Of a stretch of 47,442 nt of DNA, positions 33,096 to 41,838 are shown piece by piece. The notes beneath the pieces are model-generated. The model saw only the letters and a program-made list of their open reading frames with translations. It did no database searches and was not told where the DNA came from. This DNA is from Armatimonadota bacterium (GTDB lineage Bacteria; Armatimonadota; DTGP01; JAKQQT01). Location of the stretch: positions 1 to 47,442 of the forward strand of contig DASXVS010000049.1 of the NCBI GenBank assembly GCA_036504095.1, given 5' to 3'. Each line of letters begins with the position of its first letter. The first letter of the stretch is position 1. The translations under genes were made by a program, and so were the position numbers.

Positions 33096-34727
33096 ATGGT
33101 AGACGAAACCCAAACGAACGAACCGATCGAATTCGCCGCTGCTGAAGCGGTTGAGGTGGAGGCCGCGGCGGCCCCGGAACCGATCGAGGAACCCAAGGCT
33201 GAGGCAGCCCCCGAGGAGCGAAGACCGCTTCCTGTGGTGGGCGAGCCGACCCCGTCTTCACTGGATAACATGTCTGACGCGGAGTTGTTCGGCGCGCACC
33301 TGTCGCCGGGTTCGGAATACACAGGAACCTTCCGCACGCTGAGCGAGGGTGATGTGGTGAAGGGCGAAATCGTGCGCATCGACCGGGAAGGCGTCCTGGT
33401 TGACGTGGGCCAGAAATCCGAAGGCTTGATCAAGCCGCAGGAGATGGGCCGCGAGAACGCGGACGAAGCCCCTCTGGCCGTGGGAGATACGGTTGACGTG
33501 ATGGTGATGCAGGGCGAAACCCCCGAGGGCCAGCTTCTGCTTTCCAAGAAGCGCGCCGATTTCGAAAAAGCGTGGGACCACGTAATTGAGGCCCAGCAGA
33601 ACGACGAGATCATCCAGGCGATGGTCACGGATCGCGTGAAGGGCGGCCTGGTGGTTGACCTCGGCATCCGCGGGTTTATCCCGGCGAGCCATGTGGGCAA
33701 CGGCAAGGTTCGCAACCTTGAGAAGTACATCGGCGAGGCGCTGCCGTTGAAGGTCATCGAAGTGGACAAGGAGCGCCGCAAGGTCGTTCTTTCCCACCGG
33801 TTGGCCACCGAAGGCGAGCGTGAGAAGCAGCGCGAAGAGACGCTTGAGACCCTGCGCGAGGGTCAGGTTCGGGCCGGTGTGGTTCGCCGCATCACCGATT
33901 ACGGCGCTTTCGTGGACTTGGGCGGCGTGGACGGCCTGCTGCACATCTCCGAGATGTCCTGGAGCCGCATCAAGCACCCGAACGAGGTTGTGAAGCAGGG
34001 CCAGGAAATCCAGGTGATGGTGCTGAAGGTCAACCTGGAGCAGGGCCGCATCAGTCTCGGCATGCGCCAGATCCTTCCGGATCCGTGGACCGAAGCCAGC
34101 AAGAAGTACCACTCCGGTGACATCATTGAGGGCAAGATCAGCCGGCTGGTTCAGAGCGGGGCATTCATGGCGCTTGACGGCGGCATCGAAGGCTTCATCA
34201 AGAACAGCGAGCTGGCCCAGCGCCGCGTTGCCCGCCCTGAGGACGTGGTGAAGGTTGGCGACGCCGTACAGGTGAAAGTTCTGGACGTGCGCCCGGACGA
34301 GCGCCGCATCGAACTGAGCCGCAAGAGCCAGGAGAAGCGTGAAGAGCGCGAACAGGGCGAACGCGGCGAACGCGGTGACCGTGGTGACCGACAGGCTCGC
34401 GAGTACCGCCAGAAGCAACCGGATGACCGCTTCACCCTCGGCGACAGCCAGGGTGATGCGCTGGCCGCCTATAAGGCCGAACTGGAAGCCGCGGAAGCCG
34501 AAGCGGCTGCGGCCACCCCGGAAGAGGCTGTGGAAGCTGCCCCCGAGGTTGCGGAAGCTGCTCCCGAGGTTGTCGAGGCGGCCCCTGAGGTTGCGGAAAC
34601 CGCCCCCGAGGTTGTGGAAGCTGCCCCCGAGGTTGTCGAACCGACCCCTGAGGTTGTGGAAGCGGCCCCCGAGGCAACTGAAGCCACCGAGGAGACCGCC
34701 GAGGTCGAGCCGAAGGCGGCAGAGTGA
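33096..34727 (+). CDS. rpsA: 30S ribosomal protein S1
   Basis: The 543-residue protein binds mRNA on the small subunit. It has four S1/OB domains at about 82-152, 168-235, 253-322 and 338-407, seen as GDVVKGEIVRIDREGVLVDVG, KGGLVVDLGIRGFIPASHV, GAFVDLGGVDGLLHISEMSW and SGAFMALDGGIEGFIKNSEL. The second is the usual degenerate one. An acidic N-terminal 60 residues (EAVEVEAAAAPEPIEE) precede the domains. After a charged Arg/Glu/Gly region, about 55 residues of near-identical seven-residue units (APEVVEA type) form the C-terminus. Six-domain proteobacterial S1 differs; four domains are usual in Gram-positives and several other phyla. A terminator follows at 34757. Confidence 0.95.
   Translation: MVDETQTNEPIEFAAAEAVEVEAAAAPEPIEEPKAEAAPEERRPLPVVGEPTPSSLDNMSDAELFGAHLSPGSEYTGTFRTLSEGDVVKGEIVRIDREGVLVDVGQKSEGLIKPQEMGRENADEAPLAVGDTVDVMVMQGETPEGQLLLSKKRADFEKAWDHVIEAQQNDEIIQAMVTDRVKGGLVVDLGIRGFIPASHVGNGKVRNLEKYIGEALPLKVIEVDKERRKVVLSHRLATEGEREKQREETLETLREGQVRAGVVRRITDYGAFVDLGGVDGLLHISEMSWSRIKHPNEVVKQGQEIQVMVLKVNLEQGRISLGMRQILPDPWTEASKKYHSGDIIEGKISRLVQSGAFMALDGGIEGFIKNSELAQRRVARPEDVVKVGDAVQVKVLDVRPDERRIELSRKSQEKREEREQGERGERGDRGDRQAREYRQKQPDDRFTLGDSQGDALAAYKAELEAAEAEAAAATPEEAVEAAPEVAEAAPEVVEAAPEVAETAPEVVEAAPEVVEPTPEVVEAAPEATEATEETAEVEPKAAE
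34522..34680 (+). repeat. 21-bp tandem repeat in the 3' end of rpsA
   Basis: About seven imperfect units of 21 bp (consensus around GCCCCCGAGGTTGTGGAAGC) encode A-P-E-V-(V/A)-E-A heptads in the tail of protein S1. They are in frame, so change of copy number would lengthen or shorten the acidic tail without breaking the gene. Confidence 0.8.
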
Positions 34728-34756
34728 CAGGCCGTCCTTGAGGCGTTTCGTGGGAG

Positions 34757-34781
34757 AGCCCGGCCATGCGCCGGGCTTTTC
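34757..34781 (+). terminator. Rho-independent terminator after rpsA
   Basis: AGCCCGG (34757-34763) pairs with CCGGGCT (34771-34777) around a 7-nt loop, followed by a T-run (TTTTC). It lies 30 bp after the rpsA stop, in the usual place for an intrinsic terminator. Confidence 0.85.
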
Positions 34782-34879
34782 TGCGACTGAAGGATTCGGC
34801 GGCCGGGTGGATCAAATAAGGTGGCGCGGACGAATGCGCGGCGGCCGGAATTGAAGGTTTCAAATTCGGACTGAAACAA

Positions 34880-35497
34880 ATGAGCAAGATGACGCGTCAA
34901 AAGGGTTTGGTGCTCGGAGTGACAGGAGCGGCCGGCAGCGGGAAATCCACCGTAACGCAGATGCTGTCCTCATTGGGGGCGCAGACGATCGACGCGGATG
35001 CGCTCGTCCGCTGGGCGTACAATGATAGCGCCTTCCGGGGCAGGGTTGTTGCCCGTTTCGGGGACGGTATACTGGATTGCCGGGGCGGGGTAGACCGTGG
35101 GAAGCTGGCCGATATCGTGTTCCAGAATCCCGAAGCGCTGGCGGATCTTGAGGGGCTGGTACACCCGGCCGTTCTGGACCAGATGGCGGAGTCCATCGAG
35201 ATGTACCGCGCGGAACCGGAGCGCGCGCCCGTGCTGGCCGTGGAGGTACCGCTGTTGTTTGAAGCCGGCGCGGACACAATGGTGGATCGGGTATTGACCG
35301 TGACCGTTGGCCCGGAGACCCGGGCGCGCCGGCTAGCCGAGCGCGGTTGGGACGCCGAACGCATCGCGGCGGTTGACAGGAGTCAGATGCCGCTTTCCGA
35401 GAAGGCGGCGCGCGCAGATTACGTTGTTGAAACGGATGGCACGCTTGAGGACACCGCGGCGCGCGTGGAAGCCCTCTGGCGTCGCATGGTTGAATAA
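34880..35497 (+). CDS. coaE: Dephospho-CoA kinase (CoaE)
   Basis: The 205-residue P-loop kinase phosphorylates dephospho-CoA in the last step of coenzyme A synthesis. Walker A is GAAGSGKST (16-24), followed by DADALVRWAY (the usual CoaE DAD motif), a lid-like region around VHPAVLDQM, VEVPLLFEAG, VTVGPETRARRLAERG and the MPLSEKAARADYVVET segment with the family Q.....K..AD pattern. The start could be the ATG at 34880 or 34889; neither has a strong ribosome site. The length is normal for bacterial CoaE. It lies alone between a terminator and the promoter for the large secreted protein. Confidence 0.96.
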   Translation: MSKMTRQKGLVLGVTGAAGSGKSTVTQMLSSLGAQTIDADALVRWAYNDSAFRGRVVARFGDGILDCRGGVDRGKLADIVFQNPEALADLEGLVHPAVLDQMAESIEMYRAEPERAPVLAVEVPLLFEAGADTMVDRVLTVTVGPETRARRLAERGWDAERIAAVDRSQMPLSEKAARADYVVETDGTLEDTAARVEALWRRMVE

Positions 35498-35554
35498 ATG
35501 GCGTCTCATTTGTATGTCGTTTCGCGCACGCCGCCGTCATGGAGGGCATGCTTC

Positions 35555-35583
35555 TTGCCTTGGTATCGGGCGACTGATATAAT
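35555..35583 (+). promoter_or_regulatory. Promoter of the 1,978-residue secreted protein gene
   Basis: TTGCCT (35555-35560) and TATAAT (35578-35583) are 17 bp apart, with a TGA just before the -10 (extended -10). The transcript probably starts near 35590, giving a leader of about 174 nt. The leader has a hairpin GAGCGGA (35679-35685)/TCCGCTC (35691-35697). Confidence 0.75.
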
Positions 35584-35763
35584 CTGTACTGTGCCTCCTG
35601 ACGTGTCATGCCAGCATCAGCCCCGCGCCCTTCACAGTGCGCGCCGGGAGCCGCCATTTCCTCAAAACAATCCTCGCCGAGCGGAGTCTGTCCGCTCGTC
35701 GGGCCGCATAGCAGACTTTTCCCACACGTCGGCCGTTTTCACATTGAGGGGGAGATAAGGGAC

Positions 35764-38700
35764 ATGTTTTTACGAATCGCCGCAAAGGGTACGGCTGTCT
35801 GGTTGGGCCTGGTAACGGCCGTTCTTCCGGTGTCAGCCGGCGGCGCCAGGATGACCGTGCTCAGGACCATGCGCCCGGCGCCGGTCGCCGTGGCCGCACG
35901 CAAGCCGGCGCCCAAGCCGAAGAAGCCCGCAATGCGCGGCCCGAACTACCTTGGGATCAGGGCTTTGCCCGTCTTCCCGTTGCGCGTTGCCGCGCCGGGC
36001 GAGAGGACAGCGTCGGCTTCGCAGGCGCGCGCCAGGTCCTCGCAAAAGACTCACGGCGGAACGCCGGACATCGACACCAATACCACCAACGGATCGTATA
36101 ACAGTGTTGAGCCAAAGTTCCTCTCCAGCGGAGGCGTCGCGTATACGGCGAACGGCCCGAACGGCAGTGACAACTACCCGCCGCCCGCTCCCGACATCAC
36201 CAAGGACCCCAATGCCGATCCGCCCCTTGGTATCCAGATGCCCCCCTTCCTGGTTGGGGCAAACGACTACCACATCAGGTACCGGACGCCTGCCGGGACG
36301 GTCCTCGTGCGGGTCGCGGTGGGTGACAACGAGGTTGGGGAACAGTTCGAGCCGACTGCCAACAAAACAAACACACTGGGCTTCACGGCGTTTCTGGGTA
36401 TCCACCACGACATCTATAAGCCCAATGTGACTGTCACGCTTGCGGACGGTACCCAGGTGACCCTGGATTACCATGGATTTCCTGTTCGGACGATCTGTCT
36501 GAGTGACGACGCCCTGGCGACATCCCTGACCGGCGACAATGGCACCATTTCCAAAATCCTGCAGCCCGACCTTTACGGCGTTGGCCAGGTTCCGATCACG
36601 GGGACAGACGGAACGGTTACGAATAAGTACATGCCGTTGTTCACGCCGGACGCCACCCCGATCTTCTACCCGAATAACAGCCGTTACGTGTTCTTTGTGA
36701 GCCTGCGCGGTTACGACCCGAAGAACCCCGCCACGCAGGTCACCAGCCTCTGGATGTGGGACACCGCCAAAGCCATTACCGACGCCGGCTACGTTCAGAA
36801 GATTTATTCGTCCCCGACCGGCAAGTCCGTGCTATACCCGCGGTTTTCCGTTGACGGCACTTACCTGACATGGACGGAAGCGGACATCAAATATCCGATG
36901 GACGAGAAAACCGGCGCCATCCAGGATCCGGTGTTCGACATTGATGTGTCTCGCTCGATACTGCAGACGCCGTTTGCCTCGCGCGTGTTCCTCGGTAAGA
37001 TCGCCGTTAGGAACCCCCCTGCCGACAACAAGCCCGCTTCCGCTTCGATCGGCGGCGCCACCCAATTGACGTTGTACGTTGACGAGAAGAATGACGCGCC
37101 GCGCGACATGATGTCGTTCTTCAACGGCCTGAACCAGGTGGGTTTCTCCTCCGATCGGCTTGACAAGGATGGCGACGGCCTCGCCGACGGTGTTGAAACC
37201 GATCCGACGAAGGCGCTGTTCGACATTTACGTCTATCCGTTCCCGTACGATCCGAACTGCTCCGATGAAAGCGTTCCGGACTCGATGGCACATCGCCAGA
37301 CACTGGGCGACAAGATGGTCCCCACGATCCCCACTGACCCGACGAGCCCGCTGATTCACTTCGACGATTCGAACGAGCTCTACGGGGACGCGGCGCCGGT
37401 CAACTACGGGTCCGACTTGCTGAGCCTGATGACACCGAACATCATGTACCAGGCGGACGACCGCATTCCGACCATACCGCCTCCGACGACCGTCGATCCG
37501 AATGACCTCGGGTGGGACATCTGGACGACCAATCGTGCCGGCGCCATCACGTCGCAGGGTGACATCCTTAACGGCCTGCCGGTTGTGACGCCTGATCAGG
37601 ACCTTCCGGCCGTTCAGCAGAGCGACCTCGTGCTGACGCATCGCAAGGGCTTCCCAAGCGATTACGTCAACATCACCGTCAACGTCAACCCGAAATACTA
37701 CCACTTTGACGATACGACCAAGGCTCCCACAACCGAGGTGTACGCCCTCGTCAAGGACCCCGACAACCGGATCTACCGCAGCGTGGAGAGCGAAGTTGCT
37801 CCGAGCGTGACCTTCACGGCGGACCAGGAAGTCGACGCGTTTCCGGTGAAATTCTGCAAGCCGGACTTCGACGCCTATACGGCCGCCTGGGGCGGTAAAG
37901 CAGGCGCTCCGCAGATTGGCGCGCTCATCAAGCTGAAGGCGGTCAATGACACGCCGAATCCGTTGTTCCCCGTGGCCTATACCGGCAAGTGGTACACTCC
38001 GGCCGAAGTTTCCGACTTCATGATTGATATCATCGTGAAGGTGCCGCCGATTCCGGCCACACAGACCACCCCGGCGATTCCAGCGCATAGCTATATCACG
38101 GATAACATCGGCGGATTCTCTACCGCGCCCTTCATCCCGACCAGCCGAGTCCTGGTTGTCAGCGACTTCGCCGCGGGCCAGAAGTCGATGGACGATACCA
38201 CAGGCGGTTCAGCCGCTCGTTACGGTACGAACGGTGTCCGGACCGAGAGCTATTTCCTGGACCATCCCGGCCCAAGCGTCACCTCCGACGGTATCCCGAT
38301 TTTCTCCCAGAAGTATGGCGGCGATCCCTGGGCTGTCTTCGGGCCCCGCCGCGAATGGCAGACCGAGCCGACTCTCACGGAGGACCCGATTTCCCATCGC
38401 CTCGTCGCGGGGAACGACGGGCTCCTGAATGCGGGCGATCCGCTCTTCGTTGATTCCGCCGGGCACACGGAATACGATCTGTGGCGCACGCAGTGCCGCG
38501 AGCCGATTACGCTCGATGACGTAAAGGAATCGACCGGCAGAACCGTCTCCCGCGGCGTATTGCACAACTACCTCCCGTATACCCACTCCCAGCCGGGCTA
38601 CCCGATTCCTTCCGTCCTGAGAACGCAGCGTGTCGCGGATCGGTGCGTCGTCTGGGTCTCCCCGCACACGGGCAACCTGAACGGCAACGCCGGACAAAAC

Positions 38701-41700
38701 TCCGCGGAGGTCGGCACCATTGCCAATCTCTCCACGCAGGGCGAACTGGTGAATTACATGAACCGCGGCGGGCGTTTGATGCTTGCCGGCGCGGACGTGG
38801 CGTACGTGCTGTCCGGGGACAACCCCAATTCGTCCAACGCCTTGCTGGCGCGGATGAAGGTGGCGTTCCAGAGCGACGCGGACGTTGACGAGGTCTCTCC
38901 GTTCCAGTTCCATCGCACAAACGCAGTGAACGCCAAAGACGGCAGTATGTTCGGGCTGAACCCCATACCGTACGTGATGGTTGAAGCCCCTCTCGCCCCG
39001 CACTGGCCGGGCGGCGAGCCCACCAATCTTCCGCTGCACAGCCCTCGCGGGAACCCGGATCACGAAAGCCGCGCGGACGGTTCGCTGTCCAACTACCATC
39101 AGGACGGAATCACCGGCGTGGACATCGGCACGGTCGGCGGCGCGGAGCCCGTTTACTACTACGCCACATCGGACGTCGGCGACAAGACGCTTCTGTGCGC
39201 CGTTCAAACTCATATTCCGGTTACCTCGGACAACGCGAGCGCGTCCAAGACGTTCTTCATGTCCTTCAACCCGGACGCGATTTCACGAGGCTATGCCGCC
39301 CCGACCGGGACGCCTCCGTACGTCATCAGCCCCAACAACCCGGCAACGATGTTCCACAACGTCGTTGACTACTTCTGCACCGGCGGGTTCCTGGGGAACG
39401 TGTTCATCACCACGAACGTCTCGAGCCTGAAGAACGTCCTCGTGTACGCGGTCGATGACTACAACGCTGAAGCCGCCGGCAACATCCGCGGCACTGCGCT
39501 GACGGACGACACGGGCTTCTTCACGATGGATGGCCTGGAGCCGAGCATCTACCGGATGTACGCTTACAAGGTCGGCTTTGCGATAGGGTCTCACGAAGTC
39601 CGCGACGCCGTTGACACCATGCGGAGCGGTTATACCCGGGACAACATCACTCTGGTGCCTACCCAGCCGGGCTCCCTCGCCGGTACCGTTTACCAGAAGG
39701 GCACGTCCCCGCGCCTCGTGCTGGCGGGTGTGCCGGTGACCCTCACGGACATCACGGGCGCCGCGAACATGATGGCTATCACGGACGCCAACGGGCAGTT
39801 CGCGTTCATTAACATCCCGACCGGTTTCTACACCATCACCACGCCATACGGGCAATGGAAAGCCGGAGTATATTACGCCGCATACACGAATCCGGTTGGC
39901 TCATTGACCATCACCACGGGCGTGAACAAGACGTTCGACATCGCCCTGACGACCACGACGCCGATCACTATCTCCGGAAACGTGACGGATGCCGACACGG
40001 GCAATCCAGTCAGCGGCGTTACTGTAACGGTGACTGACGCGACCGGAGCCAATACCGCGACCGCCGTGTCCGACACAGCCGGTTACTACGCCTTTGGCGA
40101 CCTGCCGAATGGCGCGTACACTGTGACGACGCCCGAAGGCCAGTACACCATGGTCATCAGCGCTACGAAGAGCGAGCAGCACTACTACGCAGCGACTTCG
40201 AACGCAGGCAAACCGCTGGCCGTAACGCAGTTCGGCAACGTCTCGTTCCCGATCGTGCTGACGCGGACTGCTCCGAAACCGGCGACGATCGTGGTCTCCG
40301 TGAAGGACGCGTTCACGCTGCCGGCCAAACCGGCGCAAGGCGCGGTCATCACCGTCATTGACGTAGCGACAGGCGCTCCCGCCGTCCCGCTTGACAGCGG
40401 GCTGAACCCGATCACGACGACCGTGACGGGCGATCCGACGGACGGCACCGGCACGTTCAAGGTCAACTCCGGCACGTACACGATCACCGTGACGTACCAG
40501 AGCCTGGCGCCGCAGAGCAAGACGATCATCGCCGCCCCGGATGACCCGGCTGACCCGACCAAGGTCAATCAGGTGAACTTCGAATTCGGCGTTATCCATA
40601 CCTTCACTGCCGGCAGTGTGCTGATGGCTTCCCTGCCGTACGACTACAGCGGGACCACCTCGGTTCCGATCACGTTCAGCAAAGTGCTGACGCTGACCAA
40701 CGCTCAGCTGGCGAACGCCGTGGTCGGCTACAACGCCGGCACGCAGGCCTTCGTGTTCTACCCGAACAACCCCGCCGATACAGCCCGCCTGGGCCGCGGC
40801 TACGGGTTCAAGCTGCCGGCTGACGGCAAGGTGGTGGACCAGGGTACGTCAATGTCCGGCACAACGGGAATCATCAGAACCGACATCGGTTGGAACCTGA
40901 TTGGCGACCCGTGGCCGGGGACAGTGGTCTGGAACGGCACGGGAACGGACTCCGTTCGGGTGACGCTGCGCGACGATGCGACTCAGACCAAGATGACCAT
41001 CGACGACGCGAAGACGAAGGGCTACATCCTCAGCGACCTGTGGGGTGGCTCCAGCGTAGACGCGAACGGCAACTCCGTGTACTCAGGAACATACCAGGTG
41101 GCCTCGCCAACTATGTCTCTGGTGCCGTGGCGTGGTTACTGGGTGAAGGTTGCCCAGCCGCTGCTCTTCTACGTACCCAAACCCGCCGTCCCGGCCGGAG
41201 CGAACATCAAGGCTGTTGCCGAGATTGAAGCGATGAAGGGCGCGCTGATGCCCGCGGCCGATAAGTGGGGCATGAACATCACCGCTTCCGCGGACGGCAT
41301 GACCGATAACGGCCTGGCGCTGGGCATCAGCAGCCGTGCCACCGCCGGAATCGATCCAGGCCTTGACCTGGCGAAGCCGCTTCCGATGAGCGGCGGCAAA
41401 TACCTGTACACCGCCTTCCCGATGGGGTCCGCCGGAGCCTACGCTACCGACGTCCGCAGTCCGGGAGCGCTGAATATCTGGACGATCAACGTCAGCACCT
41501 CGTTGAACGCGCGGATGGTTACCCTTACGTGGACGCCGGTGGGCAGTTTGCCTGCCGGATACACGGCCTGGCTGGTGGACTCTGCAACAGGCCAACGAAC
41601 CAACATGAGCGCGGTGAATCAGTACGCGTTCCGATCCGCCCGCGACGGTGGTGTCCGCACATTCCGTGTGGAAACGCGCCGTGCCGGCGTTTCTAGATAA
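35764..41700 (+). CDS. Very large secreted multidomain surface protein
   Basis: The product has 1,978 residues. The ATG at 35764 follows GGGGGAGATAAGGG and starts a signal peptide (RIAAKGTAVWLGLVTAVLPVSAGG), so an upstream in-frame extension to 35608 is not used. A Pro/Lys-rich stretch is followed by a beta-rich region with PD40-like sequences (FTPDATPIFYPNNSRYVFFVS, YPRFSVDGTYLTW). A thrombospondin-3-type calcium site, DKDGDGLADGVETDP, lies near 467-481. A region around 960-1060 (STQGELVNYMNRGGRLMLAGADVAYVLSG) resembles a ThuA or class-I glutamine-amidotransferase-like fold. Three or four carboxypeptidase-regulatory-like beta domains lie at about 1230-1600 (GTVYQKG, SGNVTDADTGNPVSGVTVTVTD). 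The C-terminal 350 residues have DIGWNLIGDPWPG, typical of secreted Armatimonadota proteins. No enzyme site is recognised. Confidence 0.8.
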   Translation: MFLRIAAKGTAVWLGLVTAVLPVSAGGARMTVLRTMRPAPVAVAARKPAPKPKKPAMRGPNYLGIRALPVFPLRVAAPGERTASASQARARSSQKTHGGTPDIDTNTTNGSYNSVEPKFLSSGGVAYTANGPNGSDNYPPPAPDITKDPNADPPLGIQMPPFLVGANDYHIRYRTPAGTVLVRVAVGDNEVGEQFEPTANKTNTLGFTAFLGIHHDIYKPNVTVTLADGTQVTLDYHGFPVRTICLSDDALATSLTGDNGTISKILQPDLYGVGQVPITGTDGTVTNKYMPLFTPDATPIFYPNNSRYVFFVSLRGYDPKNPATQVTSLWMWDTAKAITDAGYVQKIYSSPTGKSVLYPRFSVDGTYLTWTEADIKYPMDEKTGAIQDPVFDIDVSRSILQTPFASRVFLGKIAVRNPPADNKPASASIGGATQLTLYVDEKNDAPRDMMSFFNGLNQVGFSSDRLDKDGDGLADGVETDPTKALFDIYVYPFPYDPNCSDESVPDSMAHRQTLGDKMVPTIPTDPTSPLIHFDDSNELYGDAAPVNYGSDLLSLMTPNIMYQADDRIPTIPPPTTVDPNDLGWDIWTTNRAGAITSQGDILNGLPVVTPDQDLPAVQQSDLVLTHRKGFPSDYVNITVNVNPKYYHFDDTTKAPTTEVYALVKDPDNRIYRSVESEVAPSVTFTADQEVDAFPVKFCKPDFDAYTAAWGGKAGAPQIGALIKLKAVNDTPNPLFPVAYTGKWYTPAEVSDFMIDIIVKVPPIPATQTTPAIPAHSYITDNIGGFSTAPFIPTSRVLVVSDFAAGQKSMDDTTGGSAARYGTNGVRTESYFLDHPGPSVTSDGIPIFSQKYGGDPWAVFGPRREWQTEPTLTEDPISHRLVAGNDGLLNAGDPLFVDSAGHTEYDLWRTQCREPITLDDVKESTGRTVSRGVLHNYLPYTHSQPGYPIPSVLRTQRVADRCVVWVSPHTGNLNGNAGQNSAEVGTIANLSTQGELVNYMNRGGRLMLAGADVAYVLSGDNPNSSNALLARMKVAFQSDADVDEVSPFQFHRTNAVNAKDGSMFGLNPIPYVMVEAPLAPHWPGGEPTNLPLHSPRGNPDHESRADGSLSNYHQDGITGVDIGTVGGAEPVYYYATSDVGDKTLLCAVQTHIPVTSDNASASKTFFMSFNPDAISRGYAAPTGTPPYVISPNNPATMFHNVVDYFCTGGFLGNVFITTNVSSLKNVLVYAVDDYNAEAAGNIRGTALTDDTGFFTMDGLEPSIYRMYAYKVGFAIGSHEVRDAVDTMRSGYTRDNITLVPTQPGSLAGTVYQKGTSPRLVLAGVPVTLTDITGAANMMAITDANGQFAFINIPTGFYTITTPYGQWKAGVYYAAYTNPVGSLTITTGVNKTFDIALTTTTPITISGNVTDADTGNPVSGVTVTVTDATGANTATAVSDTAGYYAFGDLPNGAYTVTTPEGQYTMVISATKSEQHYYAATSNAGKPLAVTQFGNVSFPIVLTRTAPKPATIVVSVKDAFTLPAKPAQGAVITVIDVATGAPAVPLDSGLNPITTTVTGDPTDGTGTFKVNSGTYTITVTYQSLAPQSKTIIAAPDDPADPTKVNQVNFEFGVIHTFTAGSVLMASLPYDYSGTTSVPITFSKVLTLTNAQLANAVVGYNAGTQAFVFYPNNPADTARLGRGYGFKLPADGKVVDQGTSMSGTTGIIRTDIGWNLIGDPWPGTVVWNGTGTDSVRVTLRDDATQTKMTIDDAKTKGYILSDLWGGSSVDANGNSVYSGTYQVASPTMSLVPWRGYWVKVAQPLLFYVPKPAVPAGANIKAVAEIEAMKGALMPAADKWGMNITASADGMTDNGLALGISSRATAGIDPGLDLAKPLPMSGGKYLYTAFPMGSAGAYATDVRSPGALNIWTINVSTSLNARMVTLTWTPVGSLPAGYTAWLVDSATGQRTNMSAVNQYAFRSARDGGVRTFRVETRRAGVSR

Positions 41701-41738
41701 CAAATGGGGAGAGCAGGCAGCAGCCTGTAGACGGTAGG

Positions 41739-41779
41739 CGTCAGGCGGCCCTCGGCAGAACCGAGGCGCCGGCCTGACG
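41739..41779. terminator. Long hairpin after the large surface protein gene
   Basis: An outer 8-bp stem (CGTCAGGC at 41739-41746, GCCTGACG at 41772-41779) encloses a GGC/GCC step and an inner CCTCGG/CCGAGG stem (41750-41755, 41761-41766) around CAGAA. It lies 38 bp after the stop. Read-through to the next gene on the same strand is possible. Confidence 0.7.
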
Positions 41780-41838
41780 ATACCGGCTAACGACTACTGC
41801 CCGCCGAATGCTCCACAATTTCAGGAGGAACAGAGACT

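Noticed and set aside
35608-35763. Upstream start for the giant secreted protein
   Set aside because: It would bury the signal peptide behind 52 residues; the ATG at 35764 has a good ribosome site.
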